Source of the DNA: Leuctra nigra
Taxonomy: Eukaryota > Arthropoda > Insecta > Plecoptera > Leuctridae
DNA length: 64,000 bases
Assembly (NCBI GenBank): GCA_934045905.1
Contig: OW203769.1
Span: 26,195,705-26,259,704, forward strand
Direction: 5' to 3'
A program made the translations under genes and the position numbers. The notes below the pieces were generated by a model. It searched no databases, had not been told where the DNA came from, and saw only the letters and a program-made list of their open reading frames with translations. The first letter of the stretch is position 1, and the number at the start of each line of letters is the position of its first letter. This document shows, one piece after another, positions 30,628 to 41,300 of the stretch.

Positions 30628-30853
30628 TTTGTTGAATGAGATTAAAATATATTTGTTGATAAATTTATAATATTTTTTGAAAATCATAAATTGTCAAGGA
30701 ATGAGGATTGAGAGTGAAGAAGGGAAACAAAATATTCATAAAAAACATAAGTTTAGAATAAAACATGTATTTTACAAACATGTGTCATGTTAACAGGTAC
30801 ATTGACATTGATGTGATGTTGATGTGATATTATTATAACTAATTCTAAATTCT

Positions 30854-33800
30854 CTAATCTATGTCCATTTCCGTGTCTATTCTAAAATGACCGTATGCTA
30901 GGGTGTTGAAACCATCATGTAGAATGTATCTCTTGTCGTCGAACGGTGATAGTGTACTCTTCCTCTGACTGACAGTAAATATTTCATGTTTGAAGCTACG
31001 GATGGACATCATTTTCTCACTTTGTACACATTTTTCAAATAAGGCGGCTCTATACTTTTGATGAGTAACATATTTTTTCATTGTGGCTCTAGTTATGCCT
31101 TTACCAACCTTTTTGTTTCTACCGTCCAACTCCAAGAGACTGTACATTTTTGCCCTTAAACCCACAAATTCCTTCACAATTCTACCGTCCGACTCGTCTT
31201 TCATTTTTCCCAACACCTTTTTATTAGTGTTGGAAAAAAGGAAGTGATCTTTCGGCAAATTGGAAGTATCAAATAGCGAAATGTCATTGGCCATGTCTTG
31301 ATATAGATCATCAGTCTGGATCTCATAACACAGTGAGTCTGTGTCTGTGAATAATAATTTTGAATTTTGATTGTATTTAGTTTTTACATAATTATAGTGA
31401 AAATCATACATGATGGTTTTACTTAAATCTAAAATACTAAAGCCTGCATAGATTGGTCGATTTAGTTTCAGACAGATTTTCTTACACTGTACTGCAACTA
31501 GATTGTTGGAAAATATTTCAAATCTTTCGAATGCAGGGTTTGCCGCATATTTTAACATTTGTTTCTCATCATTGATAAGCGTAACGTTTACCCGATTTCT
31601 GACATTTTCCATAGTTTTGCCGAAAACAGCGTTGTTCATTAATTTAAAAAAGTCTTTTTCAAAATCATTCTGTGCCTTCACACGTTGCGCTGTATTGAAA
31701 TCAATATATTGTTTCAACCATTGCGTTTGTGTGAATTCTAGAACGCGGTGAATTTTTGTCAATTTCAAGCCAAGAGAAGTGTATTGCTTCAAGTTCTTGT
31801 AGTGTACAATATACTTTTCTTTGTTTTCCAAATTTGGAATCAGCTTTTTGATTTTAGAATGACCAAGTTTCAGGTCGTCTGAGAGTTGCTTGGCATAAGG
31901 TGAGAGTTCACTTTCAGACACACATTTTCGCTCAGGTGCCAAAGGGTAATCGTTGTGCTTGTCATGTAATTCTTTTGGATATTTGAGATCAACCTCCAAA
32001 ATATATCCTTTATCGGAGTCATCTGCAACAGTTGTAAAGTCAGTTTTCCTGATTTCTGCCGGACTCATCCACTTGAAATCACGGATGGGGAGGAAATCTG
32101 ACATTGCAACACCGTACAAATTATTCACATCCCAATAAATGATATATTTCGAAGGTTTATCGGCATCGAAATCATCCATGTATTTATTATTAGCTTCCGA
32201 AAATCGCGTCGTGATCGTTGCCACACCGCCCCTTACACCCTCCTCCATGAACAAATACATATCGGGGTCTGTAAATAACTCTAACTCTACCTTGGTCATG
32301 CGGAGGCAAGCCTCCCATGCCAGACCCGGAGCAGTGTAGGTGTGGCAAGGATCAAGTTGGTAGTTGGCGAGGCAAAGTGTTCGAAAGTTTTCAAACACAT
32401 CCGCTAGTAGCAGTACATCAGTTAACACATAGAGATCTTGATACTCTCCCATGTGTTTCATTTCAAAACTCCTCCAAACATTTTGGGCGTGTTCGTAATC
32501 ATCATCACTGATGTCCTCTTCAGTGAGATCATTCTTAAAGGCAGATTTAGGGGGTAGGCAACCTTCCATCAGCTTTTCTTCTGAATCAAAATAACTGTAT
32601 GGGAATACACCTTTCCTCAAGAGTAGAGGGAGAAGGTCTTCACTGAAGAATGATTTTAAAATTTTGAATCTGTCAGAACCATAGTTGACAAGATTTTTGA
32701 CTAGTGAATCTAGAGAAGTGCTCATGAATTGAAAAGAGTCAATGAATCTTAACTGCCCCAATGAGAATGACACATACTTCTCTGTATTGTTGGGGATTAC
32801 AATGATTTTCTGATTTTGAATTTTGCCAATGCCTTGCATAATGAGATGTGAATCGTAATTTCGAAGATTATGAAATATTACAGGAATATGCTCGGCTTGA
32901 GGTGCATTTATATTACATTCATTATGTGCTGCACCCCTAAATTTGCCAGTTATGTGATCATGGTCACGAACACGATCAACATCGTCCAGAGGCTTTTCAC
33001 AAATGCTACACATGGTGGCCTGTGCAAAGGAAATCTCGTCTTCATCTGTCATCTTAAGAGGGATAATTTTGAACATTATTTTCAATAATTTCTCCTGCAT
33101 GACCAGAAGTGAATTAAGAAAATGATCCACAACATTATCACCACTGTACACACGAGGTGGCTCGAATGCTTTTCCCTCCGCATCAATCACAACGAAGGCA
33201 TATCCCGAAGGATCATGCAGAGCAGTCTTATGCGTATGTGATCGTGCATCATCAGGTTCACAACCATTCAACTTCCTCACAAAACACTCAAAATCCGCAT
33301 ATATAGTGAAAGGTGCTTTAAATGAAAAACCTCTTTCGCTATACGTCATGGAATTTTTACCCTCCTGAGGCATAACAATTCTTTGAGGGTCGTGTGAGTC
33401 GCAGAGGGTGTGATGCGCTTCAAGCCTTTCCTCCGTGGAAAATCTATGCAGACAACGATGACAATAATATGCTCTACATCTATGTTTGGTCAGTGAACTA
33501 AGAAGGCGACTGAGGTCCTTGATGAGGAAGTAATGAGAATTTTCCTCGTCGGACATGAATAATAAATTTATATGATTATCTCTATTTTCTTTCGTAATTC
33601 TAAGGGGGTACACTATTTTATAATTGCCGAATTTATCGGGCATTACACCATATACATTTACGGAAATGGACGTGTTTTGTTTCTCAAATCTATCTATGTT
33701 ACTAATTTTTACAGGGTATTCTATTCCACTCATATTTACACTAGATTCTAAATTAACATAATTATTTACACGTTCTGCATTAAATGCTGGAGGGTGAAGA

Positions 33801-34720
33801 TAGGCTAAAATGCTCCATAAGAAACACTTTTGGTCGTCATTTTTTACATTTATAATCGATTTTGTATAATATAATTTAGGTGGTAGGAGCATATAACTAC
33901 TGGCAGCTAATGGAGCATATTTGACTGATTTTAATTCTAATTGTAAAACTCTATCTACGATCCAACCGCTCCCTTCACGTTGGAAATTCTGACATGCTTT
34001 AGCCATGGATGAAAAAGCTACATTAAATTGTTCGTCAAACTCATCCATATTATAAATTAAAACACTATTCTTACTCCTAAAACATGCTTTTGTGATGACC
34101 TCATCTTCACCCTGATTCTTTTTAAATTGAACCACTAAACTTAAGTACCATTTTACACCTTTAAACACTTCTAAATCTTTTGCTAATTTCACTCTCACCG
34201 TGTACATTCTGTCCGAAACAAATTTTAAAACATCTAAAGAATCATGTTCAACGTCACTACTGTCTTCACCTCCTTTATAGGTATAGGTCTTAACTTTACC
34301 TCGGAAAGCACTACTCACTTCACACGTGTACTGGTCGGGTTCATCTGCAGGCACCGATGATGTTGACGGTCCAGGAGTTGATGGTGGAGCTGGGTCGTCG
34401 ATATGTCGAACCCCCGTGTTTGAAGTACTCGGGGGTTTATGATACTTGACATGGGCCTGCAGATTATCCCTGCGGTTGAACGATGCGTTGCAGAGAGTAC
34501 ACGTGTGAAGAGCTGTTGAAGTGTTGCCAGCAGATGGAGGAGTGGAAGGATGCATAGCCAGTTTGTGACGTTTTAAATTTGAGTTTAAAGTAAACGTAAC
34601 GGCACAAATTGTACAGGGGAACGTTGACTTCTCCCCCTTACTATGCACCCTGCCATGCCGCTTCAGACTATCTTTGCGCTTGAAGCTGGCATTGCACTCC
34701 TCGCACTTGAAGTTCTCCAT
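30854..34720 (-). CDS. Polinton DNA polymerase B, second contig copy
   Basis: The predicted protein matches the copy at 21546-25412 over its length: zinc fingers, exonuclease, endonuclease VII-like insert and polymerase motifs. The few differences between the two contigs that I found cluster outside the gene, mainly in the leader region. Confidence 0.87.
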   Translation of the reverse strand: MENFKCEECNASFKRKDSLKRHGRVHSKGEKSTFPCTICAVTFTLNSNLKRHKLAMHPSTPPSAGNTSTALHTCTLCNASFNRRDNLQAHVKYHKPPSTSNTGVRHIDDPAPPSTPGPSTSSVPADEPDQYTCEVSSAFRGKVKTYTYKGGEDSSDVEHDSLDVLKFVSDRMYTVRVKLAKDLEVFKGVKWYLSLVVQFKKNQGEDEVITKACFRSKNSVLIYNMDEFDEQFNVAFSSMAKACQNFQREGSGWIVDRVLQLELKSVKYAPLAASSYMLLPPKLYYTKSIINVKNDDQKCFLWSILAYLHPPAFNAERVNNYVNLESSVNMSGIEYPVKISNIDRFEKQNTSISVNVYGVMPDKFGNYKIVYPLRITKENRDNHINLLFMSDEENSHYFLIKDLSRLLSSLTKHRCRAYYCHRCLHRFSTEERLEAHHTLCDSHDPQRIVMPQEGKNSMTYSERGFSFKAPFTIYADFECFVRKLNGCEPDDARSHTHKTALHDPSGYAFVVIDAEGKAFEPPRVYSGDNVVDHFLNSLLVMQEKLLKIMFKIIPLKMTDEDEISFAQATMCSICEKPLDDVDRVRDHDHITGKFRGAAHNECNINAPQAEHIPVIFHNLRNYDSHLIMQGIGKIQNQKIIVIPNNTEKYVSFSLGQLRFIDSFQFMSTSLDSLVKNLVNYGSDRFKILKSFFSEDLLPLLLRKGVFPYSYFDSEEKLMEGCLPPKSAFKNDLTEEDISDDDYEHAQNVWRSFEMKHMGEYQDLYVLTDVLLLADVFENFRTLCLANYQLDPCHTYTAPGLAWEACLRMTKVELELFTDPDMYLFMEEGVRGGVATITTRFSEANNKYMDDFDADKPSKYIIYWDVNNLYGVAMSDFLPIRDFKWMSPAEIRKTDFTTVADDSDKGYILEVDLKYPKELHDKHNDYPLAPERKCVSESELSPYAKQLSDDLKLGHSKIKKLIPNLENKEKYIVHYKNLKQYTSLGLKLTKIHRVLEFTQTQWLKQYIDFNTAQRVKAQNDFEKDFFKLMNNAVFGKTMENVRNRVNVTLINDEKQMLKYAANPAFERFEIFSNNLVAVQCKKICLKLNRPIYAGFSILDLSKTIMYDFHYNYVKTKYNQNSKLLFTDTDSLCYEIQTDDLYQDMANDISLFDTSNLPKDHFLFSNTNKKVLGKMKDESDGRIVKEFVGLRAKMYSLLELDGRNKKVGKGITRATMKKYVTHQKYRAALFEKCVQSEKMMSIRSFKHEIFTVSQRKSTLSPFDDKRYILHDGFNTLAYGHFRIDTEMDID

Positions 34721-34724
34721 CTTT

Positions 34725-35510
34725 CTACAAAAATAAAATAAAAATATTTGTAAAAATGTATTTTCCAATATGGAAATGTATTACCTAATTGCTATTTAAC
34801 TTTCTCTTTGAAATTATCATTTAAACGTACCTTGATTAAACTGCTGGTTTTCTCCTATGAAGACGGAAGACGAAAATGTTTCGCAGCAATTCCGGAAACT
34901 GTAAATTAAAAAAATTAAAATAAGTTTACCTATAATGTAGAAATAATTTAATTATTTTCCAATATAGAAATGTATGACCTAATTGTTATTCAACTTTATC
35001 TTTAAAATTATTATTTAAACGTACCTTGATTAAACTCTTGGTTTTTCCCTTCGAAGACGGAAGACGAAAAATGTTTCGCAGCAAATCCAGAAACTGTAAA
35101 TAAAAAAAATGATAATTAGTTTACCTAAAATGTAGAAATAATTTAAAGACATCCATTTAACTTCTTTTAAAAATTAAGAATAACTCACCAGAATGTGTGA
35201 AAGTCGCTGTTCTCTCTCGCTCCACAAAATGAAACCGATTGTTAGGAAATCACACAAGTGTTACCTGTAAAAAATAAAATGCAAACATTAAATTCTATTC
35301 ATAAAATTATATTTGTTATAAATACCTATTTTGCTTGAAAGTGAAAAAAACTTACCTCAAATCCTTGTAACACAAACTTGAAGAAATAAAAACTTTGTAA
35401 TGATAATTATAATTAAACAATGATGAACACTCGGATAAAACACACCGCTTGAAAAATTCACTTTAGACACACAATTCAATTCTTATGATGCAATATGAAG
35501 ATGAACCGCA
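34725..35510 (-). promoter_or_regulatory. spliced leader of the polymerase, second contig copy
   Basis: Leader exons shifted by 9308: 35264-35189, 35093-35025 and 34898-34831, and a first exon ending at 35356. Several single-base differences from the first copy lie here (for example near 34926, 35114, 35263, 35365, 35453 and 35487), yet all predicted splice sites are kept. Confidence 0.55.
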
Positions 35511-35533
35511 CTGGTCGATTGATTTGAAGAGAA

Positions 35534-36876
35534 TGATTGATTTGGCAATCAACACTTATTAATATTGTAACAAGAGGTCATACACCTGATATTAGTCTCG
35601 TACGAGGTACTCCCTTATGGATGAACTAGCCTCAAACCAGGTGCTAAAATTGATGATGCAGCGATTTCATTTCCGTTCAACTATGAGATGCAGGGTCCAA
35701 AGTCCAATATACGTCGCAATTGTCTCACGGATGTGATGATGCAGGTGTTCAATTGCGTCTTTAGAGTATCTTGTTACCTCAGCAGTGTAGTGTATTTGAT
35801 AAATGCAGGTGACATGAGATGCATTCATTACAATGCTTTATTTAATATTTTGTTCAATAGTTGGAATATGTGAACACAATTTAAAATTTCATAATAATAA
35901 TTAAAAAGATGCTACCATCCACATCCTCATCCACATCCACATCCCAATCCTTTATAAGATGTAGGATTCAATGTCCAAATATCAATTGGATTATGTGAAA
36001 ACAAAACAAAATTTCAAATTATCTTTACATTCTAATTTTTTGCGTTAGTTTTAAACTTTTAATTAATACAATTATTGACACCTAGAGAGTGCTACAGTCG
36101 AGTATGAAATATAAATTTAAATTTCTACACCACTTTTAGTAAATACAATTATTATCACCCAGATAGCGTTGTAGTCGAGCGCGAAGTTTAAATGTTTGCG
36201 CCAATACTTACCTTGACAACTGGATGACGTTGCTGCACAGGTCATTAACCACCTATGTATATGCTTATTGCATCGTCTTTCTCTCATCGCCTAATTAGCC
36301 GAGTGGTTAAGGCGTTGGATTCCTATTCCAATGGTAGCAGGTTCAAATCCACCTCGAGATACATTTTTAATTTAAAAAAAAAGTGACGTCAGAAGAACAC
36401 ACATGACATGAAGGAAGAAAATGGCGGAAATGTTTAAAATAAGCTTGGACTAGAGTGTAGGAACCGGAAATATGTTTGAAAATGCCGCCCTGTCAAACGC
36501 ATATGGCGGAAGAAAATGGCGGATAAAATGGTGGATAAAATGGTGGAACAAAATGGCGGATAAAATGACGGAAATGGTTAAAATATGCTGACACTAGAGC
36601 GTGGGAACCGGAAACACGTGACAAAATGGCGCCAAAACAAGATGTGACGTCATAAAATAGGCTTACACTAGAGCGTGGGAACCGGAAACACGTGACAAAA
36701 TGGCGCCAAAACAAGATGTGACGTCATAAAATAGGCTCACACTAGAGCGTGGGAACCGGAAACACGTGACAAAATGGCGCCAAAACAAGATGTGACGTCA
36801 TAAAATAGGCTCACACTCGTAGCTGAGATTTCCACATCTCCACATCCTGCACCAGAACCCCCAAATGCTGTCTACT
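35534..36876 (-). repeat. Polinton right terminal inverted repeat
   Basis: Complete reverse complement of 13013-14355. It ends with GCTGTCTACT at 36876, followed by the target duplication TTCCTA (36877-36882). It contains the mirrored subterminal repeat, tRNA-like sequence, CCGCCATTTT cluster and 74-bp repeats. Confidence 0.93.
36289..36358 (+). tRNA. tRNA-like sequence in the right TIR (probably a pseudogene)
   Basis: Mirror copy of 13531-13600, read on the plus strand. A-box, D-arm, perfect anticodon stem and B-box are all present; the acceptor stem does not close. Because the TIRs are inverted, the two copies are transcribed, if at all, outward from the element. Confidence 0.55.
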
Positions 36877-36882
36877 TTCCTA

Positions 36883-38061
36883 CCAAATAGTGCTGTAAAT
36901 GTAATTATGATTCTAATGCAAGATAACGTCACTGGTTTACATTACGAACGATTTTCGGCTGGAAAATTATTATGGAGTTTCCACGCCCTTTCTAGCTATT
37001 GTTTTGTTTTATATTTCATCTTGATATATTTTTGACATCAATCGCGTAGATTTTTTTTTAAATAATTTTATTAAACCATAATAACTGATGAGTGACCAAG
37101 ATGTTTTTAAACTCTATGGTTCAAATATGTTGTTGAAATCTACTCACCTAAATAATAGCCCCTTGATCATAATAGTGAATGTTGTTGTGAAAAGCACCGT
37201 TACTAATGAAAATTCAGAGTGAGAAAAGAAGATGAAATCGTAATCGTTGACTGCAACTGACTTTGAAATGCAGAGATGAAGAAAACTAGACTAGAGAGGT
37301 GCTTCGAACTTTAAATTTAAAAAATATTGTTTCCAGAATAACGTGTAAATTTTTTAAATATGGTCTAGATTTATTTATATTCTAACTCATTACGGTTTTG
37401 GCATAATTTTTAAAATCACACGTTAGTTATATTGTTTTAAATAATCTTTTCCTGATAGTAGCATGCCCACCAGGAAAAACGTACCTTTTATTTTCTCAAA
37501 TCTATCTATACAACAAAATTGCTTCATTATTATATAGTTAAAAAATTACCCAATTTTACTTGGCCGCCATTAGATATCATCCAGAGAAAACTGATCTTGA
37601 ACTCACTTTATTCAGAAACTATTGATTGTGCATGGCATGATTTTCTACAATACCTAGACAAAAAGCATACACCCTAACAAAAAGTAATGAATATCTGAGA
37701 CGATGCCCTTACATGATTTTGCCATGATTTAAGACATTCATAAAAATGATAAAATGTACTTTTCTATTTTATAAAACAATGAGAAGATTGCCAGGTGTAA
37801 TAATAAAGAAAACAACCTGTGAACTTTTTCACTGGTATTGGCATGGATAAAATACACGATATTTCGCCCGTACGTTTGACGAACTTTGTCAAGTACGAAT
37901 AACTTTTCCTCATAGTTGAAGACTTTCTGAAATATCTTTCTCCATTGTTCCAGACTTTTCCTCATGTCTGAAGTCACCCTGCAACATCTTTATCAAGCAA
38001 CTCATTAGTTCGCTGTCCAACCGATTCCACTCTACAAGCAACAATACTCAGGGACCTCACA
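36883..38061. other. upstream region of the POPDC gene
   Basis: AT-rich, with no convincing exon or RNA gene. The promoter and any 5' UTR exon of the POPDC gene should lie here or further upstream. The Polinton inserted only 1.2 kb from the start codon. Confidence 0.45.
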
Positions 38062-38339
38062 ATGTCGTCAACCAACATGAGCCTGTACATATCTCCAGAC
38101 TACAACATCACAGACGACAATTACGCGTTCTATGACGAGGCCTGGTTGAACTCGTCGTTGAGTTTCAATCTGAGTCTGATCGGGCAGAACGCGAGTGTTG
38201 TGAATGACACGATGAAGTTGTACCGATTCTGTGATGATTGGGAGGTGGTGCAGCATACCCTGTATCAGGCGGCGAACATGTTTCTTGGACTCGCTTTCCT
38301 CATACCGAAGAGCTTCAAGCAGAGTGTGCTATTACTCAG
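38062..38339 (+). CDS. POPDC exon 1 (extracellular N-terminus and first membrane segment)
   Basis: The start ATG is at 38062. The donor is CAG|GTAGGC at 38340. It codes for a glycosylated N-terminus (NMS, NIT, NSS, NLS, NAS, NDT) and the first membrane helix (ANMFLGLAFLIP). It ends after two bases of an Arg codon. Confidence 0.9.
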
Positions 38340-41300
38340 GTAGGCAGTTTATATACATAGATTTTTGTTGTTTTATGTCATCAAGTTATTCCTCCAGGGA
38401 AGCGTTTTCCCGATTTCATGCTATGCACGTTGTATATAATCATACTGATTATCTTCCGTGCTCGCAAAATAGAGTGTTGATACATAATTTTACTTTTTGG
38501 AATTTAATTTGTCTATAACGTTTTGTTAGCCGATTTATTCTATTTCTATCAGAGTGTCAGATTTCTAGAAAACAATATACTTTTAAACTCTCTTTTTCCC
38601 AGGTTGGCTAGGAAGTGATTTCGTGTCTCGCAATTTGTTCTTATGATTATGATGTCCATTGTAATCGACTGCCCTACAAAATAAAAGTAACATTATTACT
38701 TTTCACAACATGCAAATTTCAGTAACACTTGTAAAGCCAAAGTAAAAGAAAATATTTGAATGGAAAAAATATATGATATTTGGGGATTATTTGCAAAAAT
38801 ATTGAAATTTTTGGAAACATTAAAAAATCAAATTAAATCAAATCTTTGCTGCTATTTATCTTAAAATATTCGTTTTTCAACATTTGGTATAGGTACTTTT
38901 TATTTCATAAAAAAATTATTGATTATCTCGAAAAAAAATCCCATATTATGCAATGAAGTCGATATATGTGATTAAAATCAAACCTATAGTGTAAACTGAT
39001 TATAAATCAAAATATTGATTATTATAAATCAATATTATATAATTTCTAATATATAAAATTTCATTAAATATGGAAATAAATTTAATATTAATCATTGTAG
39101 TTATACTATTATTATCCATATTAGGATAATATTATATTACTTGATTCCAGTATCTCAAATTTTCTTATGTTTAGTATTTATTTAATTTTAATTTTATTTT
39201 ATTTAATCTGAGTCAATTACTGAGTGCTACAAATTGTTATGTATTCATAGATATTATTATTAGGTATAGGTAAAGTAAAGGTTATATGGAAGATCAGGCC
39301 CAATGTCTGAATATCGCCTGTTTGTATTGTATTGTACCTATAATTTCAATGCAAATAAAGACACATAATAATAATAATAGTTAAAAAATATGTAAAGAAA
39401 TATAGTTTCACTTATTGTAGAATAAGAAGTTATGGTTTTACACCCATTTTAAATATGAAAATGTTATCATTTAAACTGGCTTCGATAATAATGGTACTGA
39501 AAACTGGTTCATTGCAATCTCTTCTTCCAGAGCGCTCCTGTGCATCGGGTTCTTCCTGACCGCCATCTGGGCCGGCATCCACGACTGCGCTCCCGACGTC
39601 TTCTTCTGGAACGTAGGACTTGTGTTCATCAACGTCCTCCACACGGCGTTGTTGACCTGCCGCTTTCTCCCGCCGCCGCTGTCCGAGGAGGTCACTGAGG
39701 TAGGCGATGTCAGGAGGCACGACAATGTACGGTACTCATTGTTTCACGTGAGGAAATCAACACGTTCCCTCCCTGGGTGAATAATAAGTTTTCTTATTTC
39801 TGACAGGCGAGGGTTATAGCAGCAGAATCATAGAATGTACTTGGTAAACAAAAAAAATAAAAATATGTAATAATCCATTAGAGCATAACCATAGGCATAA
39901 CGTCGTGTAAACAAACTAAGAAAACTTTTTGGGAATTAATACCAGAAAATATTATAATTTTTCCAATCAGGAATGAAAATTCGAAATTATTGTTAATTAA
40001 CTACAATCATAATATTTACTATGCAAAATAGTTGTTTTAATTCCATTAAAAAAACAAATTGTATTTTTTATTATTTTTTCTCGCACCGTAGGTGCTCTAG
40101 TTGATCGAGGTAAATTTTACACTTTCATTAAGCGAAAAGGGTAAAAATATACCAAAATTAAAATTCACGAAATCTCTTTCAGCGCTTCTTTAATGAAAAG
40201 TGGTAAATACCTATTAACAGCATCCTGTTCAGGATTACATAAGTTTTGTGTCCAAAATTTCAGATCGATCGGTTGAATGGTTTGACCTGGGCAGCTAACA
40301 ACAACTAAAACACAGGGATGTTTCGTAAGAGTACCTACCTACCTTGGTCTAGTTATATTATAGGCAATACTACATACATAAGTATTGTTTTTTATAAATC
40401 GGAAAACAATTATTTTATCTAAGAAGTACCTAGTTACATATTCTGAATATGTTTAGAACAACAATTTATTTCTCCTAGGCCCCACGAATTCTTGTGCGAT
40501 CATCTAAATGGGGACGTTGAATAGCGCCAACAGGAATAACGCCAACACAATGTTAAATAAAAGTGCTGGAATAACACCAACTTTTCTGTTGGCGTTGTTC
40601 CAGTGGAATAACGCCAACTTTTTGTTGGCGTTCGTCCAGTGGAAGAACGCCAACATGGTGTAGGCGTTATTCCAGTGGTAAGATGTAATTCTGTCGTCCC
40701 CGGAATAACGCATACAAAACGTAGGTGTTGTTCCAGTAAAATAAGGTCAACTCTTTGTTGGCGTTCTTCCAGTAGAAGAACGCCAACGTTTTGTAGGCGT
40801 TATTCCAGTGGTAACATGTAATTCTTTTGTCCCCGGAATAACGCCTACAAAACGTTGGTGTTGTTCCAGTGGAATAACGCCAACAAAAAATTGGCGTTAT
40901 TCCAATGTCGACAAAATTGCAACGTCAACACTGAAATACCGCCTACAAAAAGTTGGCATTCTTCACCTGGAAGAACGCCAACATAAACTTGACGTTATTC
41001 CACTGGAACAACGCCAACGTTTTGTAGGCGTTGTTCCGGGGAACACAAAATTACATGTTACCACTGGAATAACGCCTACAAAACGTTGGCGTTCTTCCAC
41101 TGGAAGAACGCCAACATATATCGACGTTATTTTACTGGAACAACACATACGTTTTGTAGGTGTTATTCCGGGGACGAGAGAATAAAATCGTACCACTGGA
41201 ATAACGCCTACACCGTGTTGGCGTTCTTCCACTGGACGAACGCCAACAAATTGTTGGCGTTATTCCACTGGAACAACGCCAACACAATGTTGGCGTTATT

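Larger units (their letters stand above)
13013..36876 (-). mobile_element. Polinton/Maverick element (scaffold length 23.9 kb, true length probably about 14.6 kb)
   Basis: Terminal inverted repeats start AGTAGACAGC at 13013 and end with its complement at 36876. They are flanked by the 6-bp direct repeat TTCCTA (13007-13012 and 36877-36882). A 6-bp duplication, long TIRs and AG/CT termini are the hallmarks of Polintons. Inside are protein-primed DNA polymerase B, a packaging ATPase, a retroviral-type integrase and small virion-like genes, all on the minus strand. The gene block occurs twice at an offset of exactly 9308 bp, separated by a 200-N gap. The repeated part coincides with the contig ends, so an unmerged overlap is likely. 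Major capsid and protease genes are not found. Confidence 0.93.

Noticed and set aside
26530..35637. A second, independent Polinton insertion
   Set aside because: No left TIR, no second target duplication, and borders coincide with contig ends; overlap of contigs is simpler, though not proven.
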